From positions 3,822,909-3,886,908 of the forward strand of contig NC_019868.2 of assembly GCF_002234675.1 (NCBI RefSeq): a stretch of DNA of 64,000 nucleotides, in the 5' to 3' direction. The translations under genes and the position numbers were made by a program. This stretch comes from Oryzias latipes. Taxonomy: Eukaryota; Chordata; Actinopteri; Beloniformes; Adrianichthyidae. Of this stretch, positions 45,021-58,915 are shown piece after piece. Positions within the stretch are counted from its first letter, which is position 1. The number at the start of each line of letters is the position of its first letter. The notes under the pieces were generated by a model. That model was given only the letters and a program-made list of their open reading frames with translations, was not told the origin of the DNA and made no database searches.

Positions 45021-45660
45021 CAGAGGTGCAAGGCAGCTGTTGCCTGGAAGCCCAGGAGATCCCTCACTGTGGAGGAGATGGAGGTTCCCCCACCAAAGAC
45101 CCATGAAGTCCTGGTCCAGGGGAGGCGTCCTTTTAGGCCTTATGTTTGGCTTCAACTATCAGTTAAAACTCAATGAAATGACCCAATTTTATAACTACCC
45201 TAGTTATCCCACAAAGCCTCTCCATGAAGTCCTGGTGGAGATGACAGATGGCGGCGTGGACTACGCCCTGGAGTGTGTTGGAAGCCCGATGGTCATGGTG
45301 GGGGTCTTTACATCTTCTACCCTCAGTGTGCAGTTAAGTTTTGAGCACATGTGAGGATCTTGTGCTCACGTTCTCAGAGAGAGAGAGAAGGAGCAGATGG
45401 ATCCACGTCCTGAAAGTCCTTCTGGGGCGCACTTGAAGTGGACCTACTTTGGGGGTGAAGGCAGTTTAGAGGCTGGATCTTTTGAATAACTTTAATCTGC
45501 ATTTCCTGATAACATGTTAGCAGGGAACCAGAGTTAACCCGGTTCTTCTCTCCGAAGGCCAGAAGAGCGTAGTGGAGGTGCCTGAGTTGGTGGACGAGTA
45601 TGTGAACCAGAAGCTGAAGATGGACGAGTTCATGAGCCACAACCTCTCTCTGGAAAAGGT
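45021..45660 (+). pseudogene. Alcohol dehydrogenase (class III/ADH5-like) remnant
   Basis: Three pieces of a zinc-type alcohol dehydrogenase lie in order: CKAAVAWKPRRSLTVEEMEV PPPKTHEVLVQ (45029-45119, the usual second exon), KPLHEVLVEMTDGGVDYALE CVGSPMVM (45211-45297), and QKSVVEVPELVDEYVNQKLK MDEFMSHNLSLEKV (about 45558-45660). The regions that should hold the catalytic zinc ligands and the nucleotide-binding GXGXXG are absent, so it cannot be functional. The pieces keep exon-like edges (AG before the first, GT after the last), arguing for decay of an ordinary gene, not a processed copy. An L2-like LINE follows immediately. Confidence 0.75.
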
Positions 45661-45713
45661 CTGTAACCACTGCTATATTACTGTGGCTAAGGTTAGCATA
45701 AGGTAGTAAAAGA

Positions 45714-46514
45714 ATGCATAAAGCCAAAACATCCTCCATCAAAAGCATTCTGGTTTCTGGTCACAACATTCCGCTTTCTTCACCTGTGATAAATCATGGT
45801 GTCAAAATCGATTCTACTCTAACATTTGATCATCATGTACGTCACCTCTCCAAAGTCTCTTTTTTTCCATCTCAAAAACATTGCAAAGCTCCGCCCCTCA
45901 GTCACCCAGTCTGATGGAGAAAAAACTGATCCATGCATTTATCTCCTCCAGACTGGATTACTGCAATGCTCTCCTTGTTGGGTTTTCTGGCAGGAGCCTG
46001 GATAAGCTCCAGCACATCCAAAACTGCGCTGCTAGGGTCCTGACAAGGAGACACAAATTTGACCACATCACTCCTGTTCTTCAGTCACTTCCCTGGCTAC
46101 CCATTTGTTCCAGAATTCAATACAAACTATGTCTCCTCACCTACCAATGCGTCCATGAAACTGCCCCTGCCTACCTCAGTGAGCTCCTCTCCCCACACGC
46201 CACTTCAGGACTCCTCCGCTCAAATTTTACACATTGCCTTCATCAACCAAGGACCAGGCTAACCACAATGGGAGACAGAGCCTTTCAAGCTGCTGCCCCT
46301 CGACTCTGGAACAATCTTCCAGAATCCCTCAGAGCCTCACAAAGCCTTGGCACATTTAAAAAAGGCTTAAAAACTTTCCTTTTTAATAATGCTTTTTAGT
46401 ACTTTTATTGTTGTTTTTTGTCTTACTTTGTTCTTATTTTAAACCATTGTTATTCCTGCCTTCATTGTAGTGCTTTGAGATTTTACCTAAAATGTAAAAA
46501 GCTTTCTAAATAAA

Positions 46515-46548
<34 letters not shown>
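45714..46548 (+). mobile_element. L2/Maui-like LINE 3' end with (ATT)n tail
   Basis: Plus-strand ORFs encode the C-terminal RT region: INHGVKIDSTLTFDHHVRHL, then SRLDYCNALLVGFSGRSLDK, NCAARVLTRRHKFDHITPVL and PRLWNNLPESLRASQSLGTF. It ends in (ATT)n at about 46518-46548, the usual microsatellite tail of this group. It is 5'-truncated with a frame change near 45880, and directly abuts the ADH remnant. Confidence 0.85.
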
Positions 46549-46614
46549 AAGCCAACAGAACCATTCTAAAGCTGAACGTTCTGAATAAACAATTATGCTA
46601 AAGTTAAACATCGA

Positions 46615-46695
46615 TCCATTTTTTCTCAATCCGCTCCATCCCTTTCTGAGTCGCAGGGTTCTATCCCAGCAGAGTACATCCTGGACAGGTCAAAG
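46615..46695. repeat. Fragment of a common fish interspersed repeat
   Basis: CCGCTCCATCCCTTTCTGAG, GTCGCAGGG and CTATCCCAGC in order match the wording of a repeat scattered in many fish genomes. The class was not determined. Confidence 0.4.
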
Positions 46696-46756
46696 TTAAA
46701 CAAACGTGCACTCTTTTTGTGGTGTTTTAGTGTTGGAAAAATGTTTGTCCTGAAAA

Positions 46757-47430
46757 GTGAAAGTAAGACTAAAGTCCTGTCAACCTGAGCAGCATGGCTC
46801 CTCTTCGGACCACAGTTTGGATCTTCATAACTCTCATAACTCCATCCACGTCAAATCTTGTTTTCATTTTTACACTATCTTCACGCCCCTCCCCTCAGCG
46901 TCAGGTAAATCATGCCTCCCCTCTTCTGTGCCATCAACCTTTATCTCTTTTCTCTGGAATTGTTCCTTCCCTTTTTAAAGCTCCTGCTGTCACCCCAGTG
47001 TTAAAAAGGCGGAATCAGATCCAAGTAGCTGCAGTAACGAACCTCCTATTTCCCCTCATCTCAGAAATCCTTAAAAAAGGCCAAACAACGTCTAACTCAG
47101 ATCTCTATAAGCCGTTCCGGTCTGGTTTTTGCCCCCCCCCCCCCCCCCCCCCACACACACACACAAAAAAAAAATCATTGGATTGGATTATTGAAATTCC
47201 CAGCAACCTCCTCCTTGCAGCACGCTCTGGATCCCTCTCCATCCTCACCCTGCTTGTCCTGCATTTGCTCTGTCAATCAACACCCCTCCCACCAGTTTTC
47301 TTCAAGCTCAACAGCAACAAAACAGAACTTCCTTTTGTTGGTACCAGATCTTTCTTCTCCAAAATAAACAGCTTTTACCCCCGGGTAAAGAGATCTCAGG
47401 ATGATTGACCTTCTCACCGTATTTGAGTGT
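46757..47430 (+). mobile_element. Decayed L2-like LINE fragment
   Basis: A plus-strand frame carries scattered L2 reverse-transcriptase blocks: SGIVPSLFKAPAVTPVLKRR, FRSGFCP, NLLLAARSGSLSILTLLVL and FFKLNSNKTELPFVGTRS. Large internal parts are missing and a poly-C run with (CA)n interrupts at 47134-47165. This is an older, separate remnant from the better preserved one at 45714. Confidence 0.65.
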
Positions 47431-50400
47431 AAACTGAAAGACTTCTGGATGAACTAGCGTCTTCACTATAACTGTGTCTCTCTCTCTCACTGTAACATCT
47501 GTCGTCTCCTTGCATGGCCTCAAAGAGGCTTCAAATGAAAGATATAATTATTATTTATTTATTTTGTACAGGTGTTGCTGGTTACCCACCCCCATTTATA
47601 GCAGATGTGTGGGAAATTTGGGGAAAATTCTGGAAAAAAAAAGTTGTTCCCCGTCGAGGGGGAAAATGTGTGACGGGGGGTGTCTTTGGCTGATTATTGA
47701 TCCATTTTTCTTTCAGCATTCAGACTGTCATCCGCCTGCAGGAGAAACAATGAAGGCTTCTTTCTTATCTGAATTTGAGTCTGAAAAAGGAGAAAATAAA
47801 CTTCTCTTCTTCAATTACATTATTCTCCACTAGGTGGGAGCCTTGTTTTGTGAACGCCGCTGATCTCTGTGCTGCAAAAAACACTTCTTTTCTGATTTCT
47901 GAATTTTATAGGTTTTGACGGAAACAGGTTTAAATATGAAGCCTTTGATTCAGATTCAAGCAGCATCTGCAGACAGAATCCCACTGGATCCAAGATGATC
48001 CGGTTCTGGAACAGCTTCTGCTGAAGGTGAGCTGAAAGGCATGCAGAGCAGCGCAGTGTCTTCATCAGCCGCAGACGGCTGACTATTTTATAAGCTGATG
48101 AACAAAGACACAGGACAAATATCTTCTTGTTAAAGCTGAATCCACAAATAAATGCTAATTTTACTATAATGTAAAAAGTGCATCACAGAGGACAACACAC
48201 ATGTGATGTCATCAGGAAGTGATCAGTCCATCATCACAGTCCAATGTGTGGACACACTTTGAATTTAGCAAAGTCATGTGACCATCCAGTGTCTAGAATG
48301 TTCTAAGAATGTTCTCTTTGGATTCTGTGGATGTGGAAAAACAACAGTGGTGAACTTTAGGAAACTAGAATGTGAATGGATTTGACATTTATTCTAGTTT
48401 ACTTGTTTGTTTGGACACATATTTCATTTCCACTTGATGATCTGGAAGAAATCCAAGAATCTGGAAAACTTCACTGTTCAGTAGCAGGAATTTCTCTCTG
48501 AGTCACACTGGTGGAAGTTTTAGATAAAGATGTTCTGGATCCATTTTAGGTCAGTGAATCAGATTGTTTAAAATGAACCAGTATTGACTATGAATGGTAT
48601 CAGCAACCACAAGTTATTACATGAATCTAATGGAATTGTTCAAATGATTCATTACACCACAGACCAGCAAAAAACATCCATGCAAGGCAGGTTTCATCCT
48701 ATCTGAGGTCACACCCACGATGCCCCAATCTTCCCTGCAGCGAGTCTCAGGCCAGATGAGAGCGGAACCGTTTTGATGAAATTCATTTCCTGTGCAGGTT
48801 TTCGGCAGCATTGGCCTGACTGTTTCATGCTGTTGTCGATGTGGGTCATCTTTTAAAGAAGGAGCTGATGCTGCGTCAGTTTAAAGAACAACTTGTGTGG
48901 CTGAGGCCTTCCTGAACCTCAAACCCTCCAGAGGAACTCATCGTCGTCTCCTTGCCAAACCAACACAGGTTGTGGTCATGGTCCCGGAGCCTGTGACGTC
49001 CTTTCTGCTGGAACGCGATCAGAAAACAAAGAAGAAGACTCGACCACACAGCCCTTCACACGTGCACAGTCACGAGGAGGTCCGTGCACGACAGCTCTAA
49101 GCTTTTGTTGTCTTTAGTCTGACAGTAAAGCAGTAATTGAGAGATTAGCTGAGGCTCTTTTGGGGACACTCCCTTGTTTGGTCTCAGGCACACCGTTCAG
49201 CCTGAGCAGGAAGGGCCCCCCCTCACAGAATTAGCAGTCTGGTTCTTGGCTGGGTCCAGAAATGACCTGCAGTGACCTGTCGCTACCTTCCGAGCCAACA
49301 CCTTTGTTCTTAGCAACACCAAGACATAAATTCCATTGGTTTAGATCTAAGAAAAGTGCCCTTTTATTCTGAGCGTGGTGCCCCCTGGAGAGCAGATGGG
49401 AACAGTTGACTGTCTGGATCATGGAGGACTTTTTGAAGAAGAATTATGCTGTTCTATCAGAGAACCTTATTAAAAACATTAGCAGTTGGCTTTTATGCTC
49501 AGGTAAAAAAAAAGGATATTTTCTTCCTGTTTACCTCCCAGATTACATCATCATCAACCTTGCTACTGAGAAACACAAACAGTGTCTGCACTTCAGTACA
49601 TGTTCATGTTCTTCTCTGCATGAGGAGGAAAACATCACTGATGTCCAGCTCTGTTGGCTGTTTGAAGAGGACGTTTCTGCTGGTACTGGAAACGGGCCAC
49701 AGAACCCCCCAAACTCCAAATAAAACATTAAAATATCTGAGTTTCCTGCAGCAGAAAGAATCGTGTAAAGGAAAAACTCTGAGAGGAGTTTTTCTCTGGT
49801 CTGACATCATCCAAGTCTTGCTGCAGTTTCAAGGCTGCGGTGAGATGAAAAACTCCAAATGAGCGTGCAGTGAGTCACAGACGGCCACAGTGGAGTTCAT
49901 CATTCTGTTTTGCTGCCCTGCTCACAATAACTCACTGTTTTTCTTAGATGAGCCTCGCAAATCAGAGTCCTTTGGCTCACTGGCTGGCCACAGAAGGGCT
50001 GGGCCGCTCCCAAAGAACCCACTCCATACCCTGCCGAACACTTGTAGCTGTGGTGCGTCGGCCCATTACTCACTCTCAGGAAGGCCCAGAAGGAGGGGCT
50101 GGAGGTGACCTCGCCAAGTTTATATTTACGGCTTGTTCATATATGTTGGCTGCAGATCTTGGAGGATGTGGAGCCAAGAAGTCTGATCCAGTTTGGTAAA
50201 ACTTTAGGCTCAAACTCGAGTCCATCCGTCTTCTTCCAAAAGTTCTCCTATTCAGGGACTCAGGGGGGCTGAAGCTTTCGTCACCATCCCATCAGACACA
50301 TTCACGTGCACACACACGCACGTACAGACAAAGGGCTATTGGACATCCTTTGTTCCTCAAAATGGGCTTCTGTCTCATTCAGCTCTGACTGAGTTTTGTC

Positions 50401-51960
50401 TTAGACCCAAACAGTGAAGCATCTCTGACTGACTGCAACATCTTTCCCTGCAGCTGGAGAGACAGTTCTGAGAAATCAAAACCACAAACTCGTCTGCAGA
50501 TTTCATCTTTCCAGCATTAAAGCGAGAAGGATCTGTGAACAGGATGGAGTGGTGGGGGGTGTTACTCCAATGCTGCAGAGGAGGGAAGGATGAGGTGGCA
50601 GATGTGTGTTGGAAAAAAGATGGATGCATTAAATGTGATTCTCATGGGGGACTGCAGGAAGGCGTGGATCCGAGTCTGCAGCTTCCTGGGGGCAGCAGGT
50701 CAGCTGACTGTTGAAAAAAAGTTTGCAAATGAGGCCTTGAGTTTGTGTAGAGTTTCTGCTGATAATCAATCCATTTCACACAAGACAGACGAGTGCTTGT
50801 TAGCATGATTGAAAACATCCTACACAAACTTTACGGCTGATCTGTTGGAAACATGCATAGTGACAAGGACGAACCAGAGACTAAAAACAGACAGAACAGA
50901 AAACTGATGTTTGAGAATGAATCAAAATCCCTTTTAGGGGAAATAGAATTGGGTTAACAGTTCTGAAAACCATTTTGTTTACATATTCATTCAATCTTCC
51001 TTTTTGTTCTCCAGTCTCAGTCTATTGAAAGAAATAAAAATGAGAAACCTGAAATGGGAAACATTTCCAAACAAAGTAAAAGTTTTTTGAAGAATAAATT
51101 TGTGTTTCTGCTGTTTCATGTTAAATAAGGAAACATTTCCAAACATTAAACTATAGTGTATTTCAAATGTCTCAGACTACAGTGGCCCTGAAGTGCAAAT
51201 CACACCATTGACCATTAATCAAAATAGAATTCTAGAACCAGAAGACAATTTAAACAATGAAACTAACTAAAAAATAAACATTTGGAAAACAACAGTAATT
51301 TTCAGAAAGTACACAATGAGCACAAGAGGAAAGCAGAAAAGGTACAGTAGGTGCAGTGGGACATCACTGATTGGATGATGACGTTTGTCCATCATTTCAA
51401 CAGGTTGTTATTTGGCATGAAGTGATGCTGCAGATCATCATCCAATCAGTGATGTCCGGTAGTGTCGACCTTTTTCTGGTTTCTCATTGTGTTACATACA
51501 GGTGTTACCAGAATCAGAGGACCTAGAGAAAACTGCTCCTAGCTGTGGCTGGTGTTGACAGATGTCCTGAGGCCTTTTAGAAATGAGTTTTTAAGAAGCT
51601 CCACTTATGCAAGGTCAACGTTCCTGCCAGAAAACACAGATTTCAACTTTACCCGTGGATTAAGCACCAAATATGTCGTCCTAAACGGATCGGATTGGAC
51701 GTGGGTTTTATTCCTACCGTTTCACACTGAGAAAATCAACAACTCGTTGCTTCCCCCCTGCAGACCCCCCCCCCCCCCCCACACACACACACTTTTTGTC
51801 TGACAGTTGCCCCACATCTTAGCTTGATTTCGGTGTGCTGCGTGTTTGCCTTCCTTTCCCAAATCCCACAGAGCAAACACCAGGACGACGGATTAGCCCG
51901 ATATCAGCCCCGGCACTGGATACACAAAGAGAAATGTCAGCGCGTCCCGGGGGGGTCATC
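47430..51960. other. Unassigned region
   Basis: Many ORFs under 140 codons on both strands, none with a family I recognise or a coherent exon chain. Low-repeat stretches such as 48.1-48.9 and 49.9-50.7 kb could hold regulatory elements, but that cannot be judged without alignment. A poly-C run with (CA)n lies at 51766-51791. Confidence 0.35.
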
Positions 51961-51970
51961 AGCGAGCCCT

Positions 51971-52271
51971 CCATCCATCCATCCGTCTGTCCATCCGTCC
52001 ATTTTCTATCAATCCATCCATCCATCCATTCATCCATCCATCCATCCATCCATCCATTCATCCATCCATCCATCCATCCATCCATCCATCCATCCATCCA
52101 TCCGTCTGTCCATCCGTCCATTTTCTATCAATCCATCCATCCATCCATTCATCCATCCATCCATCCATCCATCCATCCATCCATCCGTCTGTCCATCCAT
52201 CCATTTTCTATCAATCCATCCATCCATCCATCCATCCATCCATCCATCCATCCATCCATCCATCCATCCAT
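51971..52271. repeat. CCAT tandem repeat with higher-order structure
   Basis: About 300 bp of (CCAT)n. A variant block, CCGTCTGTCCATCC then GTCCATTTTCTATCAAT, recurs at about 51982, 52101 and 52185, so there is a higher-order unit of roughly 85-120 bp. ORFs across it (runs of IHPS or MDGW) are repeat translations, not genes. Confidence 0.9.
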
Positions 52272-52289
52272 GTGTGGGAGAAAGAACAG

Positions 52290-53235
52290 ATGAGGGAGAA
52301 CCAGCTGTAAGGAGACCATCACTAATCTTTTAGACAAACTCCTCTCCCCCCGTTGAGTCTTCCTTATTCCATTATGGGTCTATAAATATGCCCCCCCCCC
52401 CTGCCCCCCTCCTCAATAACTCTCACAATGTCTCTTTTGACTTCTGAGTTGGACTTCAGTCTGAGCTGCAAACACATCTTATTCACTGCACCCTCCTCCT
52501 CCCCCAGACTTATTGGTTTACTTTAATTAGTGACAGTGAAAGCGGGGGCACATGGAACCCCCCCTGCAAACAAACTGGGAGCTGAGTGGGGGGGGGTGTC
52601 GGTGGGAGCAGCACTGATGCTGCTGCGCAGACGGAAGAGGACACATGGTGTAAGCAAACAGGCATAATTGCATTAGACTCCCCTGACACACAAGTGATCA
52701 GCCTTCCTGCATCCCACAGCACAACAGACCCCCCCCCCAATATGTTTCCACTCACACACAAATTCCCTCTTTTGCAAATTATTAATGCAAACCCTCAGCA
52801 TCATTGATCATTCAGCACCACAACAGAGGAATAATGATGCTTTAGAGATGGACTGGCAGCAGGGCTCAGATTCAACGCCTCCTGTCCGTGATGTGCAGCC
52901 TGTTAGAATTCATGCACGAGTGTGTGTGCAGCAGTGCACGTGCAGCAAACAACTGTTTGATACCTGCATCCTCAGACTGCAAGACAGGAGAGTCTGAGCA
53001 AACACATATGTTTGAAAGGGATGTTCCCGAAGGGATGTTCCGTCTGAACCCTGGTGGGCTTGTAGGTGAAAATCTCATCCTGATGGAGACATCCAGAGGA
53101 CACACACTCTGCAGGAGACACTCAGGGCCTGACATCACATCTTCATTTGATTGGCTGTAACCCTGGTAATGAGTTTCCCACCAGGGGGCGGTACAATCAA
53201 CCACATGAGCACTGATGCTCTCAAACATCTTCAAC
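52290..53235. other. Unassigned sequence with C-runs
   Basis: Contains short poly-C and poly-G runs (about 52391, 52587 and 52731). No supported gene or repeat ends were found. Confidence 0.35.
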
Positions 53236-53237
53236 AA

Positions 53238-53238
<1 letters not shown>

Positions 53239-53278
<40 letters not shown>

Positions 53279-53309
53279 CTCAATGAAGTTATATTATATA
53301 TATATATAT
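53239..53309. repeat. (TA)n microsatellite at the 5' edge of a LINE
   Basis: Two (TA)n blocks (53239-53277 and about 53290-53309) are separated by a short copy of TCAATGAAG, the same bases that begin the LINE at 53310. The duplicated start suggests a messy 5' junction. Confidence 0.85.
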
Positions 53310-55146
<1,837 letters not shown>

Positions 55147-55253
55147 CATTTGAAGTAACCAAATAAAAGAGAAAAACTTGAATTTAGATTTGGTTCTTTC
55201 ATTTAATTATTCTAGAAAAATATGTTTTAAGGCGCTGTAATCGAAAAGATGAT

Positions 55254-55416
55254 TACCGTAATTCCCAGACTATAAGCCGCTACTTTTTTCCTGCGCTCAC
55301 AGCCCTGCGGCTTATACTACGACGCGGCTTATGTATGTTTAAAAGTAGTTAAACACGTGAAAATGGGCGGGTGCGGCTTGTAATCGGATGCGCTTTATAG
55401 TCCGGAATTTACGGTA
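55254..55416. mobile_element. Small MITE with TACCGTAATT ends
   Basis: The left end TACCGTAATTCCCAGACTAT is mirrored by the right end ATAGTCCGGAATTTACGGTA, about 20 bp of terminal inverted repeat over a 163-bp element. It has sub-repeats CGGCTTATA. Non-coding. Superfamily not assigned. Confidence 0.75.
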
Positions 55417-55419
55417 CAT

Positions 55420-58400
55420 TTCAAAAGTCTGAAGTGAATTGTAATCTGAAAATACTTTTTTATTAAGACCCACTCTGTTATCTAAAATATTTTTTACATG
55501 TCCATTTCTGATCTTGATTCTGATCTTAAAATAAAAAGAATAAAAATATCTAATCCTTTATTAAAATGTTTGAATCTAAAATCTTTTGTAGTCTGAAAAA
55601 TATTTAAATATATTTTTTCTGTAATTGAAACACTGCAAAATGATGAAGCCAAATGTCACAGGTTTATATGACAGGGGGTTTGTTGGTGATGGTTGCACGT
55701 TTGCGTCCGTCCCATAGAACGCATAGAGGCCATTGCTCAGACAGCTCCAGAGTCAGCGATGACTCTTTCTGCCCTGTGGGGTAAACCGGACGAAGGTCCA
55801 AATCCAGCTGAACCAGCTCTAAAGGAGGAGCTTGGGGGTGGGAGTGGGGGTGTTGACCACAGACACTGATCAAGGCCCAGCCAGCTGAGGAAGGTTCTGA
55901 GGGTGTTTGTGGGATTGTAAGGCTTAAGGTGCCAAAGGCTTCATGTTTGTGTGGCCCCGGGGCCCATCACCACTAATCTAACATTAATGCTGGAGTCCAG
56001 AGGACTCAGTTCTACTTCATGCTGAACACACAAGTGTGTATTAATGTTTTAAATGTACATCTCTCGTTATAATATCAATAAAAGCTTTGGCTGCAGCCTC
56101 TAAAAATGTTCTGGTTTTACGTTTCAGAGGAAACAGATGAAAGGAGAACCCGCATTAGGATCAGTTCAGCTCTTCAGAACTACGTCAGTCCTATAACTGC
56201 AGTTTCATTCATGATCAAAAGCCACATCTGACCTCTGATGATTGACAGGCAAACAAGCCAGAGGGGCTGGGGAGGGGTTCAGGAACACCCACCAAGTTCC
56301 TGAGTGGGACGACCCGGCAGAATCAGCCCGTCTAACCCGACTCCTTACCTGTTTGCAAACACCCAGATTACCCAGTAATCCCTTATCCCCAGAGTGCTGC
56401 AGGCTCGTCCTGACACGCCGAGCACTCGTGAATCTGCAGGAACACCCACAGAAAGAACCACTCTGAAGGAACATCTGGAGCTCAAGAAGAGTTTTAAAAA
56501 AAATGTAAAAGAGAAACTGCAGAAAACTCCAGAAGCTTCAGGTTAAAGGATGAACTCCAAGCAGGAAGGAAAACAATCAGAAAAAAAAACGTAGTTGAGG
56601 GTTTCTTCAGGGTAGAAGACATGAACATGTGGAGAAATAAAGGTCTGATTTCATCTGGACCTTCAGGACATAGGCTTGGCCCGGTTTTAACAGAACCTGC
56701 GGAAGAAGAGATGAACAGGAATAGAGTTTGTAATGATAAACAGGCAGTGCATCTCGTTTCATAGCCTCACCACAAGGGGGAGCAAGGATATTCAGTATGA
56801 CTCCAACCTCATTTCCTCATAATTTAAGCGTTTTGGTCTTCATCATTGTAAATTAGAACTTCATCAGATGTTTCTAGATGGCTTCTTTGTTCATATTTCA
56901 GAGAGGAAGAGTTGTGTGGTTCTATAGAGCTGCTCTAGATTTTCAGTTTAAAAGATTAATTAGAAAAGCTCAAATTCTCACCAAATGTATAATTTCCTTA
57001 TGTTTTACATTACATGACTTGTGGGCTCTAATAATTTGTGGGTTTTACACATCCTGTCATTATTTTGGATAGACACAAAATGATATTATTTAGAAATTAT
57101 ATCAAGTTTCATCATTCTCTAACCTTTATTGTATTCTTAGGGAAAGACAGTATTGGTATTGATTTGAATTCCTGAAATGCTTTTTTTTATTCTGTCTGTC
57201 TGGAAAAAATAAGGTAAAAACCCCGTCGGTCACTTCTCCTGCAGTGCACTCCTGTCAGGAGGACTGCTGGTGGTGGGTTTCATCACTCAGAGGAGAGGTC
57301 TCTGCAGTTCACTGCTGCAGCCCTGCATGGAGTCCTGAACACATGTGGGACCTGCTGCATCTTGTTATCGTGATCGGACTCGACCATGTCTGTGGTTTCA
57401 GCTTCACATCAGGTACAAAGTGTTGGGTTGTTTTGTCAAAAAGTGATGCTTTTCCCTCAGATAGATTTCTGCGATCGTGACTGAAACACCATTGAAAATT
57501 CTCAGAAGCTGTGACAGAAATCCCAGAAAAGCCGCATAAATTCCTGCAGGATTCACGGCTCTTTAAAGCAAGGTCACAGTCTGGGCTTTTAGCCGGTGAG
57601 CGAAAAGCCGGGGACGATCCCGGCTAGCAGCTCGCAGAGTTCGGTTGACGTAAAAGAACTGCAGTCTTGTTGAATTTGACAATAGAGTACAGAAGCATCA
57701 GAAAAGGCTTTGGTACCTTCTGGGTTCTGATTCTGATCAGGTCCTGGTGTCTGCAGGACCTCGGCTTGCTGAGTGGCCTGTCTCGGTCAGCAGCACATCA
57801 TTGCACTTCATGTTCACAGTCCTGGCTCATGGTAACACATGTTCAAAACATCCTAATCCTTGAAAAAATGTTTTACGGTAAAGGTTTGTGGAACAGATCT
57901 TTGTGTAGACGGCAGCTAGTTTGAGTTCCAGGACCATTAGAATGGGATCCGGATGGAAAAGATGATCACTGGTGCCTTTCTCACCTCTGTAATGTGGCTG
58001 CAGTGTCCTTGAGCAAGGCCTTTAACCCCCTGTTGCAGTCGGGTGGCTCAGAGGCCACAGATGGGTCTCTACAGCTGCCAGGTATCGGCTCTTTATGAAC
58101 AGTTTGTGTTTAATGAACATTCCCTGTACTACTAAACGTCAAGTAAATGTTTATGTCATATGATTTGTATAGAATAAGAGCACATGTGTGCTCACCTGAC
58201 AGAGAAGAGATGAGGAAACTGTTCAGGTGAGGTGCTGGATATCCTCTCTGACCTGTGCTCCATAAACTGACAGCTGTCTAAATCCCAATGATTTGATTTA
58301 TTCAGAACATATTTTAGGGGAAACACTGAGATTCAAAAGCTCTTACACTAGGAGTCTGCATCTTTCAAACACTTAAAGAGACATTCAGGTCAATTTCTCA

Positions 58401-58800
58401 CTGACAGCAACCGCTGCTGCGGTGGGGGTCTTGGTGTGGGGATGGCTGGGCCCTCTCCCTCCTTCTTTTCACATTCCACCATTCATTTTAGAAGAACATA
58501 AACACTCACCTGAGCACAGGTGTTAGCTCACCTTTGCACTAATAATTTGTGTGATTGAATGAAATATTTCACACTGGTTGATTTGTAGGCATAAGTATGT
58601 GTGTGTGAACACTATTTGTTTTGTGTACATGCTGACATGTGAAAGTTTTTGGAGCCAACAGGTGTGTTTATAACATATGAGTGTGTGTGTGGACAGCTGT
58701 TGGACAGGACAGGTTAAAAAAAAAAAGTTATTTTGCTGTTTGTGGTGCATCTCAGCCAGAAATGTGTACATCTAATCCCAAATTAAATCAGTGCTAATTA
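55420..58800. other. Unassigned region
   Basis: No supported gene. Short ORFs (for example 56205-56474 and 57667-57924) lack domains. No repeat ends were recognised. Confidence 0.35.
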
Positions 58801-58915
58801 AGTGACCCTTAGTGTATTTTTCCCACCATAAGGCAAACTTAAAATCCTTAAATTTGCTCAGTATTAGAAAATCTGCCTTATAATTTGGTGCATCTGAGTT
58901 CTGGCTGAGCTTACT
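58800..58915. mobile_element. MITE-like remnant (ATAAGGC type)
   Basis: TTCCCACCATAAGGCAAACT followed by CTGCCTTATAATTTGGTG gives a weak inverted arrangement (ATAAGGCA and TGCCTTAT). This resembles a common short fish DNA-transposon derivative. Boundaries are approximate. Confidence 0.4.

Noticed and set aside
51819-52337. ORFs with IHPS and MDGW repeats
   Set aside because: Translations of the CCAT tandem repeat in several frames on both strands.
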